From Gammaproteobacteria bacterium (GTDB lineage: Bacteria; Pseudomonadota; Gammaproteobacteria; Magnimaribacterales; Magnimaribacteraceae), in NCBI GenBank assembly GCA_004214065.1, contig SGZM01000011.1:1-32359 (forward strand): DNA of 32,359 bases. Direction: 5' to 3'. The notes beneath the pieces are model-generated. The model made no database searches, had not been told where the DNA came from, and saw nothing but the letters and a program-made list of their open reading frames with translations. The position numbers and the translations under genes are program-made. Each line of letters starts with the position of its first letter. The stretch's first letter is position 1. Shown piece after piece: positions 16,505 to 25,746 of this stretch.

Positions 16505-17410
16505 ATGAAAATCAAACAAACATATAAAACTGCAACTATTCTCGCTTCTTTTTTGGTTATTTGGATGGTATCAGGAACACTTGTTGAAGAACAAACTTTC
16601 GAAAGAAGTGAAACCTCTTTGGATACCTTATCTTCTGTAACTATATTAAATAGTAAAGCCAGCGATAAATCTCAAATACTAAAGTCCAGCGGATTCACTG
16701 AAGCTGATAAATTTGTTCAAGTAAGAGCAGAGGTTAGTGGCAGAGTAATCTCTAGACCTGTACAACAGGGCGACTTCGTTAATGAGGGTGATTTAATATG
16801 TCAGTTGTATATTGCTGGAAGAGAAGCTTATCCGAAAATCGTAGCTCCGTTTTCAGGCTATCTAGAAAGCTTAAAAGTGGATGAAGGTGATTTTCTTAAT
16901 GTTGGATCTGTTTGTGCTTCATTAATTGATCCCGATCCAATGCTATTAGTAGCGGATGTTGCTGAAAAAGATATTGCACAGATTCAACTAGGGTCAGAAG
17001 CAACTGCCAAGCTAATATCTGGAAGATTGATTTCAGGTAAAGTTGCTTTTATAGCCTCATCTGCAGATAAAAATACAAGAACATTTAGGGTTGAAATTAG
17101 CGTTGATAACAAAGACAGAACTATAAGAGATGGCGTTTCGGCAGAAATTTATATCAAAGGTAAAAAAGAGCCTGCCCATAAAATATCCCCTGCTATCCTT
17201 TCTCTAAATGATCAAGGTAAATTAGGCGTTAGAACCGTTACTAATGAAAATAAGGTTGAATTCAAAGAAATTAAAATTCTAGAAGATACAAGCACTGGCA
17301 TGTGGGTTTCTGGTTTAGATAATGTAGCTCGAATAATTACTTTGGGTCAAGAATATGTATTCCAAGGTCAAACAGTTAACGTAAAAGAAACCTTCTCTCC
17401 TGATGCATGA
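16505..17410 (+). CDS. RND efflux periplasmic adaptor lacking the alpha-hairpin
   Basis: This 301-residue membrane fusion protein is the periplasmic partner of the downstream pump. Residues 8-24 form an N-terminal signal/anchor helix; no lipobox cysteine is evident. The lipoyl halves are at 72-103 (RAEVSGRVISRPVQQGDFV) and 112-141 (IVAPFSGYLESLKVDEGDFL). They are joined by only about 10 residues where typical adaptors carry a 60-plus-residue coiled-coil hairpin. The beta-barrel follows at 145-215 (DVAEKDIAQIQLGSEA, NTRTFRVEI), then a membrane-proximal domain ending GQEYVFQGQTVNV. The rest aligns well with AcrA/MexA-type adaptors of about 370 residues, so the loss is confined to the hairpin. 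The stop overlaps the pump start (ATGA), so both are co-translated. Substrate unknown. Confidence 0.92.
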   Translation: MKIKQTYKTATILASFLVIWMVSGTLVEEQTFERSETSLDTLSSVTILNSKASDKSQILKSSGFTEADKFVQVRAEVSGRVISRPVQQGDFVNEGDLICQLYIAGREAYPKIVAPFSGYLESLKVDEGDFLNVGSVCASLIDPDPMLLVADVAEKDIAQIQLGSEATAKLISGRLISGKVAFIASSADKNTRTFRVEISVDNKDRTIRDGVSAEIYIKGKKEPAHKISPAILSLNDQGKLGVRTVTNENKVEFKEIKILEDTSTGMWVSGLDNVARIITLGQEYVFQGQTVNVKETFSPDA

Positions 17411-20400
17411 AAGATTTTATTACAGGAGCTATAAAAAAAAGTAGAACTTCGCTAAGCATTCTTGTCCTATTAGCTCTTTCTGGAGTATTTGCACTAAATT
17501 ATCTTCCTAAGGCCACAGAACCTCAAGTTAGTTTTCCTGGTGCCTATATAGGTGTTGGCTTTGAAGGTGTCTCTCCTGAAGATTCTGAAAGACTTCTAGC
17601 GAAGCCGCTAGAAGATGCATTACGAACAATATCTGGAGTCATAGATATTAGATCGACGGCTTCTACAGGTTATGCAGCTGTAGTTGTAGAATTTGACCAA
17701 GATGTCGATATAGATGAGGCTCTATACGACGTAAGAGTAAAGGTTGATGAAGCTAGAGCAGAATTACCACTAGATGCAAGAGAACCTACCATTAGGGAAT
17801 TTACCTCCACTGATGATCCTGTATTGACTGTCAGTGTTGCCAGTGCAGTATTACCTCAAAGAGTATTAGTAAATTTAACTCAGGAATTAAAAGATGTCAT
17901 TGAAACTCACCCCAACGTTCTTGAAGCAGAACTAAATGGCGTTCCCGAAGACTTAATAGAAGCTATAGTTGATAAAAGCAAACTGGAATCATATGGAATA
18001 TCTATGAATCAGTTATTTCAAGCTGTATCAAATAACAATAGAGTAATACCTGCAGGTTTTCAAGATACTGGATCAGGTAGATTTGCAGTCAATGTACCCA
18101 GTGTATTCTCTAGTCTAGAAGATATCGAAACCCTTCCTATTAAAGTTTCAGGCAATTCTGTGGTGACTCTCAAAGATGTCGCTGATGTAAGCCTAACTTT
18201 TAAAGATAGAGGGGGTTACTCAAGAATCAATGGACAGCAATCTTTATCCGTAGATGTTAAGAAGCGAATAGGGACTAACATCATCGATACTGTAACGGAT
18301 ATTAGAGAGATGGTTGAGGAAGAAATTGAAAGTTTTCCAGAAGGTGTAGACGTAAATTTCGTGCGTGATGATTCTGAATTTGCTCTCCAAATGATCTCCG
18401 AATTACAAGGCAATGTTCTAACTTCCATTGCACTTGTCATGATTGTTGTTTTAGCTGCTTTAGGTTTTAGAACATCAATGCTAGTTGGAATGGCAATCCC
18501 TTTTTCCTACTTATTTGCCCTTTTAGTACTTCTTGTACTAGGTAAAGAATTCAATTTTATGGTTATGTTTGGAATGTTAATTTCTATGGGCATGACAATC
18601 GATGGCTCTATAGTGGTAACAGAATATGCAGATCGTAAATTGGCTGAAGGAATGAACCGAGTTGAGGCTTATACTGCTGCTGCAACACGAATGTTCTGGC
18701 CTGTTCTCTCCTCTACCACCACTACATTGATTGCTTTCACGCCTTTGATGTTCATGCCTGGATTTGGAGCTTTTATTAGAGATATGCCTATTACCGTCTT
18801 CTGCGTTCTAGTAGGATCCCTGCTCTATTCACTTGTATTTGCTCCTATTCTAGGTGCGATGTTTGGTGGATTAGCGAAACAATCTGAAGAAGAGGTCAAT
18901 AATACAAGATTACTTGAATCTTCTGATCCGCTCAGCTTAACTGGAGCTTCAGGTGTTTATGCCAGAAAAATTAATCATTTTTTAGATACTCCAGGCCAAA
19001 TTATTTCCATAATTCTCGCTGCCATCATTCTTTGCATAGGACTATGGGCACAACACGGCAAAGGAATAGTTTATTTTCCGCAGGTTGCTCCACAATTTGC
19101 AGACGTTGATATCCTGGCAAGAGGTAACCTTGCTGTTGATGAAATAAGAGATATAGCAATTGAGGCTGAACAAAAAATAATTGATGTAAAAGAAATAGAA
19201 AATTTGTCTGTTTGGTCAAACTCTGGTGGAAATAGAGGATTGGGCCGTGGTTCAGGATCTCCTGACAGGGTTGGCGGAATGTTTATTGATTTCTATGCTG
19301 AAGATGAGGCTGTTTCTGATCTGAATGGCTTTGAAATTATGGATGTCCTTAGAGAAAGATTGGAAGACACTTCAGGATATTTAGTTCAAGTTGAAGCGGA
19401 ACAAGGTGGTCCTCCTATAGGAAAAGCACTTCAATTAAATGTGAGTGGCGATAATGAACAAGCTCTTGTTGCAGCTATAAGAAAAATAAGAAGATACGTC
19501 GAAAACATTGGTAGCTTTATAGATATAGAAGATACCACTGTAACCAGAGGCATAGAGTGGGAATTAGAAATAAATAGGACTAAAGCTGCTCAATACGGTG
19601 CTGGATTAAGTGATGTCGGTGCTTCTGTCCAAATGGTAACTAACGGCATCAAGGTAGGTGAATACAGGCCTTTGAATCTCGATAGAGAAGTAGATATAAG
19701 AGTTAGGTTTCCAAAGTCAGAAAGAAATATAGATCAACTGAGTAATTTAAATGTGCAGACTGCGAAGGGTTTAGTTCCTGTAAGTAGTTTTGTAGAAACA
19801 AATATCCAACCTGCAACTAAAAGTATAAGCAGGAAAGGTGGAAAAAGAGTTCATAGCTTATCTGCACGTACAGTGGAAGGTGCTATAGACTCTGTTGAAA
19901 TAAAGAAAGTTAAAGATTGGCTCGCAACAGAAGATTTAGGCAAAGGTGTTACGATTGGGTACGACGGGTTTGATAAATATAATAAAGAAGCTGCCGATTA
20001 TCTAGTTCTTGGCTTCATAGCAATGCTCTTTGTAATGCTGATCGTCCTGGTTGCACAATTTAATAGCTTCTATCAAGCTAATATTGTTCTCTCTGCCATC
20101 CTCTTATCTTTCGGAGGGGTATTCATATCTCTCTTAATTCTTGACAGGTCCTTCAGTACATTACAAACCGGTATAAGCTGTGTTGCTTTGGCAGGAATTG
20201 TAGTTAATAACAATATAGTTTTAATTGATACCTTTAATCTGCTCAAAAGAAATAATCCTGGCTCCACAACCAAGTCTTTAGCTTTGCGTAGTGCCATATT
20301 GAGATTGAGGCCAGTATTTTTAACTTCTTTTACTACTATTGCGGGCCTTCTTCCAATTGCACTAGGCTATAGCATAGATCTTATCGATAGAACTGTTAAA

Positions 20401-20601
20401 TCAGGATCTTACATAACAAGTTTTTGGGAGCAGATGGCTGCATCTCTTGTAGTAGGATTAACGGTTGCAACTATCTTGACTCTAGTTGTAACACCCTGTG
20501 CTCTAGCTTTTTCAGACACGATTAGATCATTTCCTTCAAAGGTCATAAATATCTTATTAAAACCTTTTCAAGCTTTAAATATCTTAAAAAAAGCCAACTA
20601 A
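17407..20601 (+). CDS. RND-family inner-membrane efflux pump (AcrB/HAE type)
   Basis: This 1064-residue RND permease has the standard twofold layout. TM1 is at residues 14-34, followed by a periplasmic domain starting PGAYIGVGFEGVSPEDSE, TM2-6 (about 335-490), a second periplasmic domain after TM7 (about 530-850) and TM8-12 at the end. It would expel small molecules using the proton gradient as a trimer. In TM4 the E. coli Asp407-Asp408 pair reads D399-G400 (GMTIDGSIVV). In TM10 the Lys940 position is N934 (GIVVNNNIVLID). The NN pattern is common in a large RND subgroup (SwrC/YerP-like), so it is not a defect. It starts within the adaptor stop codon. No outer-membrane TolC gene is present. 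Substrate cannot be told. Confidence 0.95.
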   Translation: MKDFITGAIKKSRTSLSILVLLALSGVFALNYLPKATEPQVSFPGAYIGVGFEGVSPEDSERLLAKPLEDALRTISGVIDIRSTASTGYAAVVVEFDQDVDIDEALYDVRVKVDEARAELPLDAREPTIREFTSTDDPVLTVSVASAVLPQRVLVNLTQELKDVIETHPNVLEAELNGVPEDLIEAIVDKSKLESYGISMNQLFQAVSNNNRVIPAGFQDTGSGRFAVNVPSVFSSLEDIETLPIKVSGNSVVTLKDVADVSLTFKDRGGYSRINGQQSLSVDVKKRIGTNIIDTVTDIREMVEEEIESFPEGVDVNFVRDDSEFALQMISELQGNVLTSIALVMIVVLAALGFRTSMLVGMAIPFSYLFALLVLLVLGKEFNFMVMFGMLISMGMTIDGSIVVTEYADRKLAEGMNRVEAYTAAATRMFWPVLSSTTTTLIAFTPLMFMPGFGAFIRDMPITVFCVLVGSLLYSLVFAPILGAMFGGLAKQSEEEVNNTRLLESSDPLSLTGASGVYARKINHFLDTPGQIISIILAAIILCIGLWAQHGKGIVYFPQVAPQFADVDILARGNLAVDEIRDIAIEAEQKIIDVKEIENLSVWSNSGGNRGLGRGSGSPDRVGGMFIDFYAEDEAVSDLNGFEIMDVLRERLEDTSGYLVQVEAEQGGPPIGKALQLNVSGDNEQALVAAIRKIRRYVENIGSFIDIEDTTVTRGIEWELEINRTKAAQYGAGLSDVGASVQMVTNGIKVGEYRPLNLDREVDIRVRFPKSERNIDQLSNLNVQTAKGLVPVSSFVETNIQPATKSISRKGGKRVHSLSARTVEGAIDSVEIKKVKDWLATEDLGKGVTIGYDGFDKYNKEAADYLVLGFIAMLFVMLIVLVAQFNSFYQANIVLSAILLSFGGVFISLLILDRSFSTLQTGISCVALAGIVVNNNIVLIDTFNLLKRNNPGSTTKSLALRSAILRLRPVFLTSFTTIAGLLPIALGYSIDLIDRTVKSGSYITSFWEQMAASLVVGLTVATILTLVVTPCALAFSDTIRSFPSKVINILLKPFQALNILKKAN

Positions 20602-20616
20602 GCATTTAAGAAAATC

Positions 20617-20644
20617 TTAAGAACTGGCTATTGTGCGCTATCAT
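20617..20644 (+). promoter_or_regulatory. Possible promoter of the TonB-dependent receptor
   Basis: TTAAGA (20617-20622) and TATCAT (20639-20644) match sigma-70 -35 and -10 boxes at 4 of 6 and 5 of 6 with a 16-base spacer, in the 91-base gap after the RND pump. An AAGGA ribosome site at 20682-20686 lies 6 bases before the receptor ATG. The receptor may thus have its own transcript. Confidence 0.35.
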
Positions 20645-20692
20645 ATTAGCTTAAATGGACTTATTAACTCATGCTTATATTAAGGAATATCA

Positions 20693-22744
20693 ATGGCTAA
20701 AAAAATAATTCTTACTGTACTTTCTTTATCTTTGTTTTCAGGAGCTATGCTTTCCGAAGAAATTGAAGAAGTAATTATTCTTGAAGAAAAACTATCAAGT
20801 TTAAAGGGTTGGTCAAACAACCAATCCTTATCATCAATTAACGAAAAAGAACTAGAAGATTTAGATGCCCAGCACCCAAAACAGATCTTCAGAAGATCTC
20901 CTGGAGTCTGGATAAGCAGAGGTTCAGGTCAAGAACATTTAACAGCAATCCGTTCTCCCGTTTTAGCAGGACCGGGGGCATGCGGATCGTTTCTTGTTCT
21001 TGAAGATGGCCTTGCAGTTAGACCAACGGGATTTTGTAATGTAAATGGGTTATTTGAAACCTTTTACGAGATGGCTACAAAAGTAGAGACTATAACTGGA
21101 CCAGCGAGTGCAAGATATGGAGCCAATGCCATGCATGGTGTAATAAATATCTTATCGAAACCAATATCTTCCGAAAATAAAATTTATACAAATATCGGAC
21201 CAAATGACTATAGGAACTTTAAAATCAGAGTTGGTAATCAGAAAAACTTAAGCTTTGATGGCTTCTTTGCAAACAATGATGGTTTTAGGAATCAGTCAGG
21301 ATATGACCAACAAAAAATTAGAGTTCAGTCTAACTTTCTTATCTCCTCTTGGTCTGCAACTTTAAAAGCAACTCTAACAAACCTTAATCAAGAAACAGCA
21401 GGATATATTAATGGTCTTGATTCATATAAAGATGAAGATTTTAGTAAAAGAAATTTTAATCCTGAGGCGTACCGTGATGCTAACTCCCAAAGAATATCTT
21501 TAAGATTTACTCGAGAAAATAATAATACCGTTGATGCAATAACAGCTTATATCAGAAACAACGATATGAAGTTCTTCCAGCATTTTCTTCCAGGAACACC
21601 ATTGGAAGAGAATAATCACACCAGTGTAGGTGCAGTCTTTCAAAGAATATCGGATTATGAAGCTTTTAGTTTTGTTAGAGGCTTTCAATTTGATTTAGCT
21701 AAGGCTGAATTAACAGAAACACAAAAAGATGCTTTGACCACTAGCTCTGCCTTCAATAATGCTACAAGACCTCAAGGTAAACACTATGACTATCAAGTTG
21801 ATTCATTTGTTTATGCAGTTTTTGCAGGAATAGAAGACTTTTACATTAATGATCATTTAAATTTATTTGCTGATGCCCGAGCTGAATTTATTGAATATGA
21901 TTATTCAAATAACATGATTAGCGGTAATACTAGAGAAGATGGAACTAATTGTGGATTCGGTGGGTGCTATTACAACAGACCTGCCGATAGGACAGACAAT
22001 TTCAATGAAATCAGTGCCAGAATAGGACTTGTTACTAACTTTGAAGAAATAAATTATTTTGCACAAATCAGTCTCGGTTTTAGACCTCCACAAATTAACG
22101 AAGCTTATAGACTGCAGAAAAAACAAAATGTAACTGATTTAAACTCTGAAACTTTAACTATGTTAGAGCTTGGAAGTAGATATGAATGGGATTCAATTAT
22201 GGGTTCTATAAGTCTTTATAAGAGCAAAAAGAAAAACTCGATATTTAGAGATGCAGAAAATTTCATAGTTGATAATGGGAAAACTAATCATAAAGGAATT
22301 GAATTAAGTTTAAATTGGATTGCCAATGCCAATAACACCTTTAGCACAAACATCACTTATGGAGATCATAAGTACGACTTTGAAACAGACACTTCTATGA
22401 GAGAAAAAATTAGAATTGGTAACCAAATTGATACAGCACCAAAACTTATGGCTAATCTGTTATGGGACCTGAACTTAAATAACAATTCATCTCTTGTATT
22501 TGAAGTAGAACATATGAGTTCTTACTACACCGATGCAGCAAATCTTCACAAGTATGAAGGACACACACTTTACCATGCTAGATATAGTCAAAAATTGTCC
22601 GAATCTCTAAAAACGTATCTCAGGATTGATAATATCTCTGACAAGGCTTACGCAGAAAGAGCTGACTTTAATGCCTTTGGAGGTGATAGGTATTTTCCTG
22701 GTTTACCTAGGGAAATTTATATTGGATTAGAATATACTTTCTAG
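20693..22744 (+). CDS. TonB-dependent outer-membrane receptor
   Basis: This 683-residue receptor imports an unknown ligand across the outer membrane using TonB energy. A signal peptide covers about residues 1-20 (KKIILTVLSLSLFSGAML), followed directly by a TonB box-like EEVIILEE. The plug spans about 45-150 with IFRRSPGVWISRGSG, the segment GACGSFLVLEDG, GFCNVNG and GPASARYGANAMHGVINI. Two plug cysteines (in GACG and GFCN) probably form a disulfide. The rest is a 22-strand barrel with alternating aromatic strands. One loop has a CGFGGC cysteine pair (near 21951-21968), and the protein ends EYTF with the terminal Phe used for Bam insertion. It lies between the RND pump and xseB, all on the same strand. 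The ligand is not predictable from sequence. Confidence 0.95.
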   Translation: MAKKIILTVLSLSLFSGAMLSEEIEEVIILEEKLSSLKGWSNNQSLSSINEKELEDLDAQHPKQIFRRSPGVWISRGSGQEHLTAIRSPVLAGPGACGSFLVLEDGLAVRPTGFCNVNGLFETFYEMATKVETITGPASARYGANAMHGVINILSKPISSENKIYTNIGPNDYRNFKIRVGNQKNLSFDGFFANNDGFRNQSGYDQQKIRVQSNFLISSWSATLKATLTNLNQETAGYINGLDSYKDEDFSKRNFNPEAYRDANSQRISLRFTRENNNTVDAITAYIRNNDMKFFQHFLPGTPLEENNHTSVGAVFQRISDYEAFSFVRGFQFDLAKAELTETQKDALTTSSAFNNATRPQGKHYDYQVDSFVYAVFAGIEDFYINDHLNLFADARAEFIEYDYSNNMISGNTREDGTNCGFGGCYYNRPADRTDNFNEISARIGLVTNFEEINYFAQISLGFRPPQINEAYRLQKKQNVTDLNSETLTMLELGSRYEWDSIMGSISLYKSKKKNSIFRDAENFIVDNGKTNHKGIELSLNWIANANNTFSTNITYGDHKYDFETDTSMREKIRIGNQIDTAPKLMANLLWDLNLNNNSSLVFEVEHMSSYYTDAANLHKYEGHTLYHARYSQKLSESLKTYLRIDNISDKAYAERADFNAFGGDRYFPGLPREIYIGLEYTF

Positions 22745-22754
22745 ATAAGTACCA

Positions 22755-22985
22755 ATGAATAAAAAAGTAGAAATAAATTTTGAGAAAGCCCTGGAAGAGC
22801 TTGAATCTATAGTCGAAGATTTAGAATCTGGAGACTTAAGCTTAGAAAATTCTCTAAAGTCTTTTGAAAAGGGAATAAAATTGGCAAGACAGTGCCAAGA
22901 AAAACTCTCTCAAGCAGAACTACAGGTTCAGAAATTAATCGAAGAAGATGGAGAACTTAAAACTACTCCATTGAAAGATGTCTGA
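22755..22985 (+). CDS. xseB: Exodeoxyribonuclease VII small subunit
   Basis: XseB is the small subunit of exonuclease VII, which degrades single-stranded DNA with XseA. The 76-residue all-helical protein shows the family pattern NFEKALEELESIVEDLESGD and LSLENSLKSFEKGIKLARQC. It is the usual first gene of the xseB-ispA-dxs group, and its 3' end overlaps ispA by 8 bases. It begins only 10 bases after the TonB receptor stop, with no clear ribosome site and no room for a separate promoter outside the receptor gene. XseA is not in the window. Confidence 0.95.
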   Translation: MNKKVEINFEKALEELESIVEDLESGDLSLENSLKSFEKGIKLARQCQEKLSQAELQVQKLIEEDGELKTTPLKDV

Positions 22986-23847
22986 ATTTGAAAAAATATT
23001 AGGTTCCTATCAAATAAGAATTAACCATAAACTTGAAGGGCTACTTCCTTCTGATGATTCGATTCTAGCTAATGCGATGCGATACTCTGTACTTAATGGA
23101 GGTAAAAGGCTAAGGCCAATACTTGTATACTTAGTTAGTGAATTGGGAAGTGCAGAGGGAGATTCGCTAGATATATTAGCTGGATCAATTGAACTAATTC
23201 ATTGTTACTCTCTAATTCATGATGATTTACCTTCCATGGATAACGATGATCTAAGAAGAGGTATTCCAACTACACACAAAGAATATAATGAAGCCACAGC
23301 AATACTAGCAGGAGATGCACTCCAACCTTTGGCATTTGAATTATTATCTAGAATAAATACGTCAGACAAAAACAAAATAGCCATCATTGAAAGTCTAGCG
23401 AAAGCGTGTGGATACAAAGGTATGGTAGGTGGTCAAATAAAAGACATACATTCTCAAGACATAAATACAGTTCAAGCATTAGATTTAATGCATTCTCAAA
23501 AAACCGGTAAATTAATTGAAACCTCTCTGGAAACGTCTGGTATTTTATGTGGATTGGATATTTTAGAAATTAAAGCATTAAAAGAATATGGATCGAAAAT
23601 AGGTCTAGCGTTTCAAATTCAAGATGACATCATAGATATTGAATCCCCCTCCTCGGTGAGCGGAAAAGATCAGGGTTCGGATCTTGATCAAGATAAAGTT
23701 ACTTACCCTTCTATTGTAGGTTTGCAAGAATCAAAAATTAAAGCACAAGAATTAGCCTCAGAGGCTAAAGAAATACTTCAACTATTAGTTAAAAATACTG
23801 ATAATCTGTGCCAATTAGCAGACTACATTGTTTCAAGAAAGACTTAA
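22978..23847 (+). CDS. ispA: Farnesyl/geranyl diphosphate synthase
   Basis: IspA builds farnesyl diphosphate from IPP and DMAPP in the cytosol, feeding ubiquinone and undecaprenol. The 289 residues carry the first Asp-rich motif DDLPSMD (82-88), with the four-residue DDx4D spacing typical of bacterial FPP synthases. The second motif is DDIID (216-220); GGKRLRP (41-47) and GGQIKDI are also present. It overlaps xseB by 8 bases and precedes dxs by 3 bases. Product chain length, C15 rather than C20, is inferred from the family and the operon. Confidence 0.96.
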   Translation: MSEFEKILGSYQIRINHKLEGLLPSDDSILANAMRYSVLNGGKRLRPILVYLVSELGSAEGDSLDILAGSIELIHCYSLIHDDLPSMDNDDLRRGIPTTHKEYNEATAILAGDALQPLAFELLSRINTSDKNKIAIIESLAKACGYKGMVGGQIKDIHSQDINTVQALDLMHSQKTGKLIETSLETSGILCGLDILEIKALKEYGSKIGLAFQIQDDIIDIESPSSVSGKDQGSDLDQDKVTYPSIVGLQESKIKAQELASEAKEILQLLVKNTDNLCQLADYIVSRKT

Positions 23848-23850
23848 ATC

Positions 23851-25746
23851 GTGAAAATCTTTGAATCCATACCTACCGAAGAGCCTTCTTCAGAGCTTTT
23901 AAAAAATATAAATTCTCCTAAAGACCTTAGGAAGCTCAGTCAGTCACAGATATCTCAACTAGCTGATGAACTAAGAGAGTTTCTGCTTTATACAGTAGGA
24001 AAAACAGGCGGTCATTTTGGTGCGGGACTAGGTGTTGTTGAACTAACCCTAGCCTTACATTACAAGTTTGAAACTCCTGAAGACAGGATAGTTTGGGATG
24101 TAGGACATCAAACATATCCGCATAAGATATTAACTGGCAGGAAAGATGAAATGGAAAGTATGAGACAGAATAATGGTCTTGCACCCTTTCCAGTGAGATC
24201 AGAAAGTGAATATGATACTTTTGGTGTGGGCCATTCCAGTACCTCCATAAGTGCAGCACTTGGAATGATAACAGCTGCTGAAAAGAAGAATGAAAATAGA
24301 CATGTAACTGCTGTAATCGGTGACGGAGCAATGACTGCAGGTATGGCATACGAAGCTCTTGCACATGCAGGCTCTATAGATAAAAACCTATTAGTGATCT
24401 TAAATGATAATCAAATGTCTATTTCTGAAAATATAGGAGGTCTAAGAAATTATCTTGCACGTATCTGGGCAAGCAAAACATACAATCGAATCAGAGAAAG
24501 CGGCAAAAATGTCTTAACTTACGTCCCCGGTGCTAAAGAATTTGCTAGAAAAGCTGAAATCCATGCAAAAGGCATGGTTGCACCAGGATCGCTATTTGAG
24601 GAATTAGGATTTGAGTACTTTGGACCAGTTGATGGCCATGATTCAAATAATCTAATCAATATATTGGATGATTTAAAACATATTAATGGGCCAAAGTTTC
24701 TTCATGTAATCACTACCAAAGGCAAAGGTTTTGCTCCTGCTGAAGATGATCCGGTAGGATTTCATGCAATAAACAAAATCAAACAAGAGGACCTGCCTAG
24801 CCATGACACCACAAAGCCCAAAAGTCCCTCCTATTCACAAATATTTGGTGAGTGGTTATCTTTTAAAGCTCAAAATGATCCAAAGCTTGTAGCCATTACT
24901 CCTGCTATGGGCGAAGGTTCAGGAATGATAGAGTTTTCTAAAAAATTTCCTGATCAATACTATGACGTAGCTATAGCAGAACAACATAGCGTAAGTTTTG
25001 CTGCCGGATTGGCTTGTGAAGGTATGAAGCCTGTAGTTGCAATATATAGTACTTTCTTGCAGAGAGCTTATGATCAATTAATACATGATGTTGCTTTACA
25101 GGATCTAGATATACTGTTTGCTTTGGATAGAGCTGGTCTAGTAGGTTTAGATGGAGCAACACATCAAGGTGCCTTCGATTTATCTTATATCAGATGTATT
25201 CCTAATATGGTTATTATGGCTCCTTCAGATGAGTCATTAGCTTGGAAAATGTTTAATACTGGTTATAACCATCCAGGTCCCGTTGCCGTCAGATATCCAA
25301 GAGGGAATGGTATGGGGATTGCCTACTTAAAAAATGAGGAGACTATAGAAATTGGAAAAAGCTTAACTGTTTTCAATTCAGAAGAGAAAGAGGTCATTAT
25401 TCTTTCTTTTGGCAGCCTGCTTGAATCTGCTTTGGAAGTTGGTAAAAAAATTAATGCCAGAGTTGTCGATATGCGCTTTATAAAGCCGATAGATGAAAAT
25501 CTCTTAGAAGAAATTAGTGATACTTATAAATTGATAGTAACCCTAGAAGATAATGTTATTGCTGGAGGAGCAGGATCGGCCGTAAATGAGCAGCTTCTTA
25601 AATTGAACTCTGGTTCAAAAATACTTAATTTAGGTCTTCCTGATGAGTTTATAGAGCATGGAGACCAAGAACAGCAAAAAATTCTCAATGGACTGGATGG
25701 CAATGGGGTGGAGAAATCTATTCTAGAAAAACTTAAGTCAATCTGA
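23851..25746 (+). CDS. dxs: 1-deoxy-D-xylulose-5-phosphate synthase
   Basis: DXS condenses pyruvate and glyceraldehyde 3-phosphate using thiamine diphosphate, the first step of the MEP isoprenoid pathway. The 631 residues show GGHFGAGLG (53-61), WDVGHQTYPHKILTGR, the ThDP-binding GDGAMTAG (157-164) with LNDNQMS, and VDGHD. The Glu of the second domain is in IAEQHSVSFAAGLA, followed by DRAGLVGLDGATHQGAFD. The start is GTG 23851, 3 bases after the ispA stop; a lone ATG within the first residues is absent. The last 9 bases overlap the convergent ribA, so no terminator separates them. The downstream thiL gene supplies the ThDP cofactor, a sensible neighbour. Confidence 0.98.
   Translation: MKIFESIPTEEPSSELLKNINSPKDLRKLSQSQISQLADELREFLLYTVGKTGGHFGAGLGVVELTLALHYKFETPEDRIVWDVGHQTYPHKILTGRKDEMESMRQNNGLAPFPVRSESEYDTFGVGHSSTSISAALGMITAAEKKNENRHVTAVIGDGAMTAGMAYEALAHAGSIDKNLLVILNDNQMSISENIGGLRNYLARIWASKTYNRIRESGKNVLTYVPGAKEFARKAEIHAKGMVAPGSLFEELGFEYFGPVDGHDSNNLINILDDLKHINGPKFLHVITTKGKGFAPAEDDPVGFHAINKIKQEDLPSHDTTKPKSPSYSQIFGEWLSFKAQNDPKLVAITPAMGEGSGMIEFSKKFPDQYYDVAIAEQHSVSFAAGLACEGMKPVVAIYSTFLQRAYDQLIHDVALQDLDILFALDRAGLVGLDGATHQGAFDLSYIRCIPNMVIMAPSDESLAWKMFNTGYNHPGPVAVRYPRGNGMGIAYLKNEETIEIGKSLTVFNSEEKEVIILSFGSLLESALEVGKKINARVVDMRFIKPIDENLLEEISDTYKLIVTLEDNVIAGGAGSAVNEQLLKLNSGSKILNLGLPDEFIEHGDQEQQKILNGLDGNGVEKSILEKLKSI

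Noticed and set aside
23936..24364. 142-codon open frame antisense to dxs
   Set aside because: The His/Leu/Gln-rich product is what codon bias of the real dxs gene gives when read backwards.
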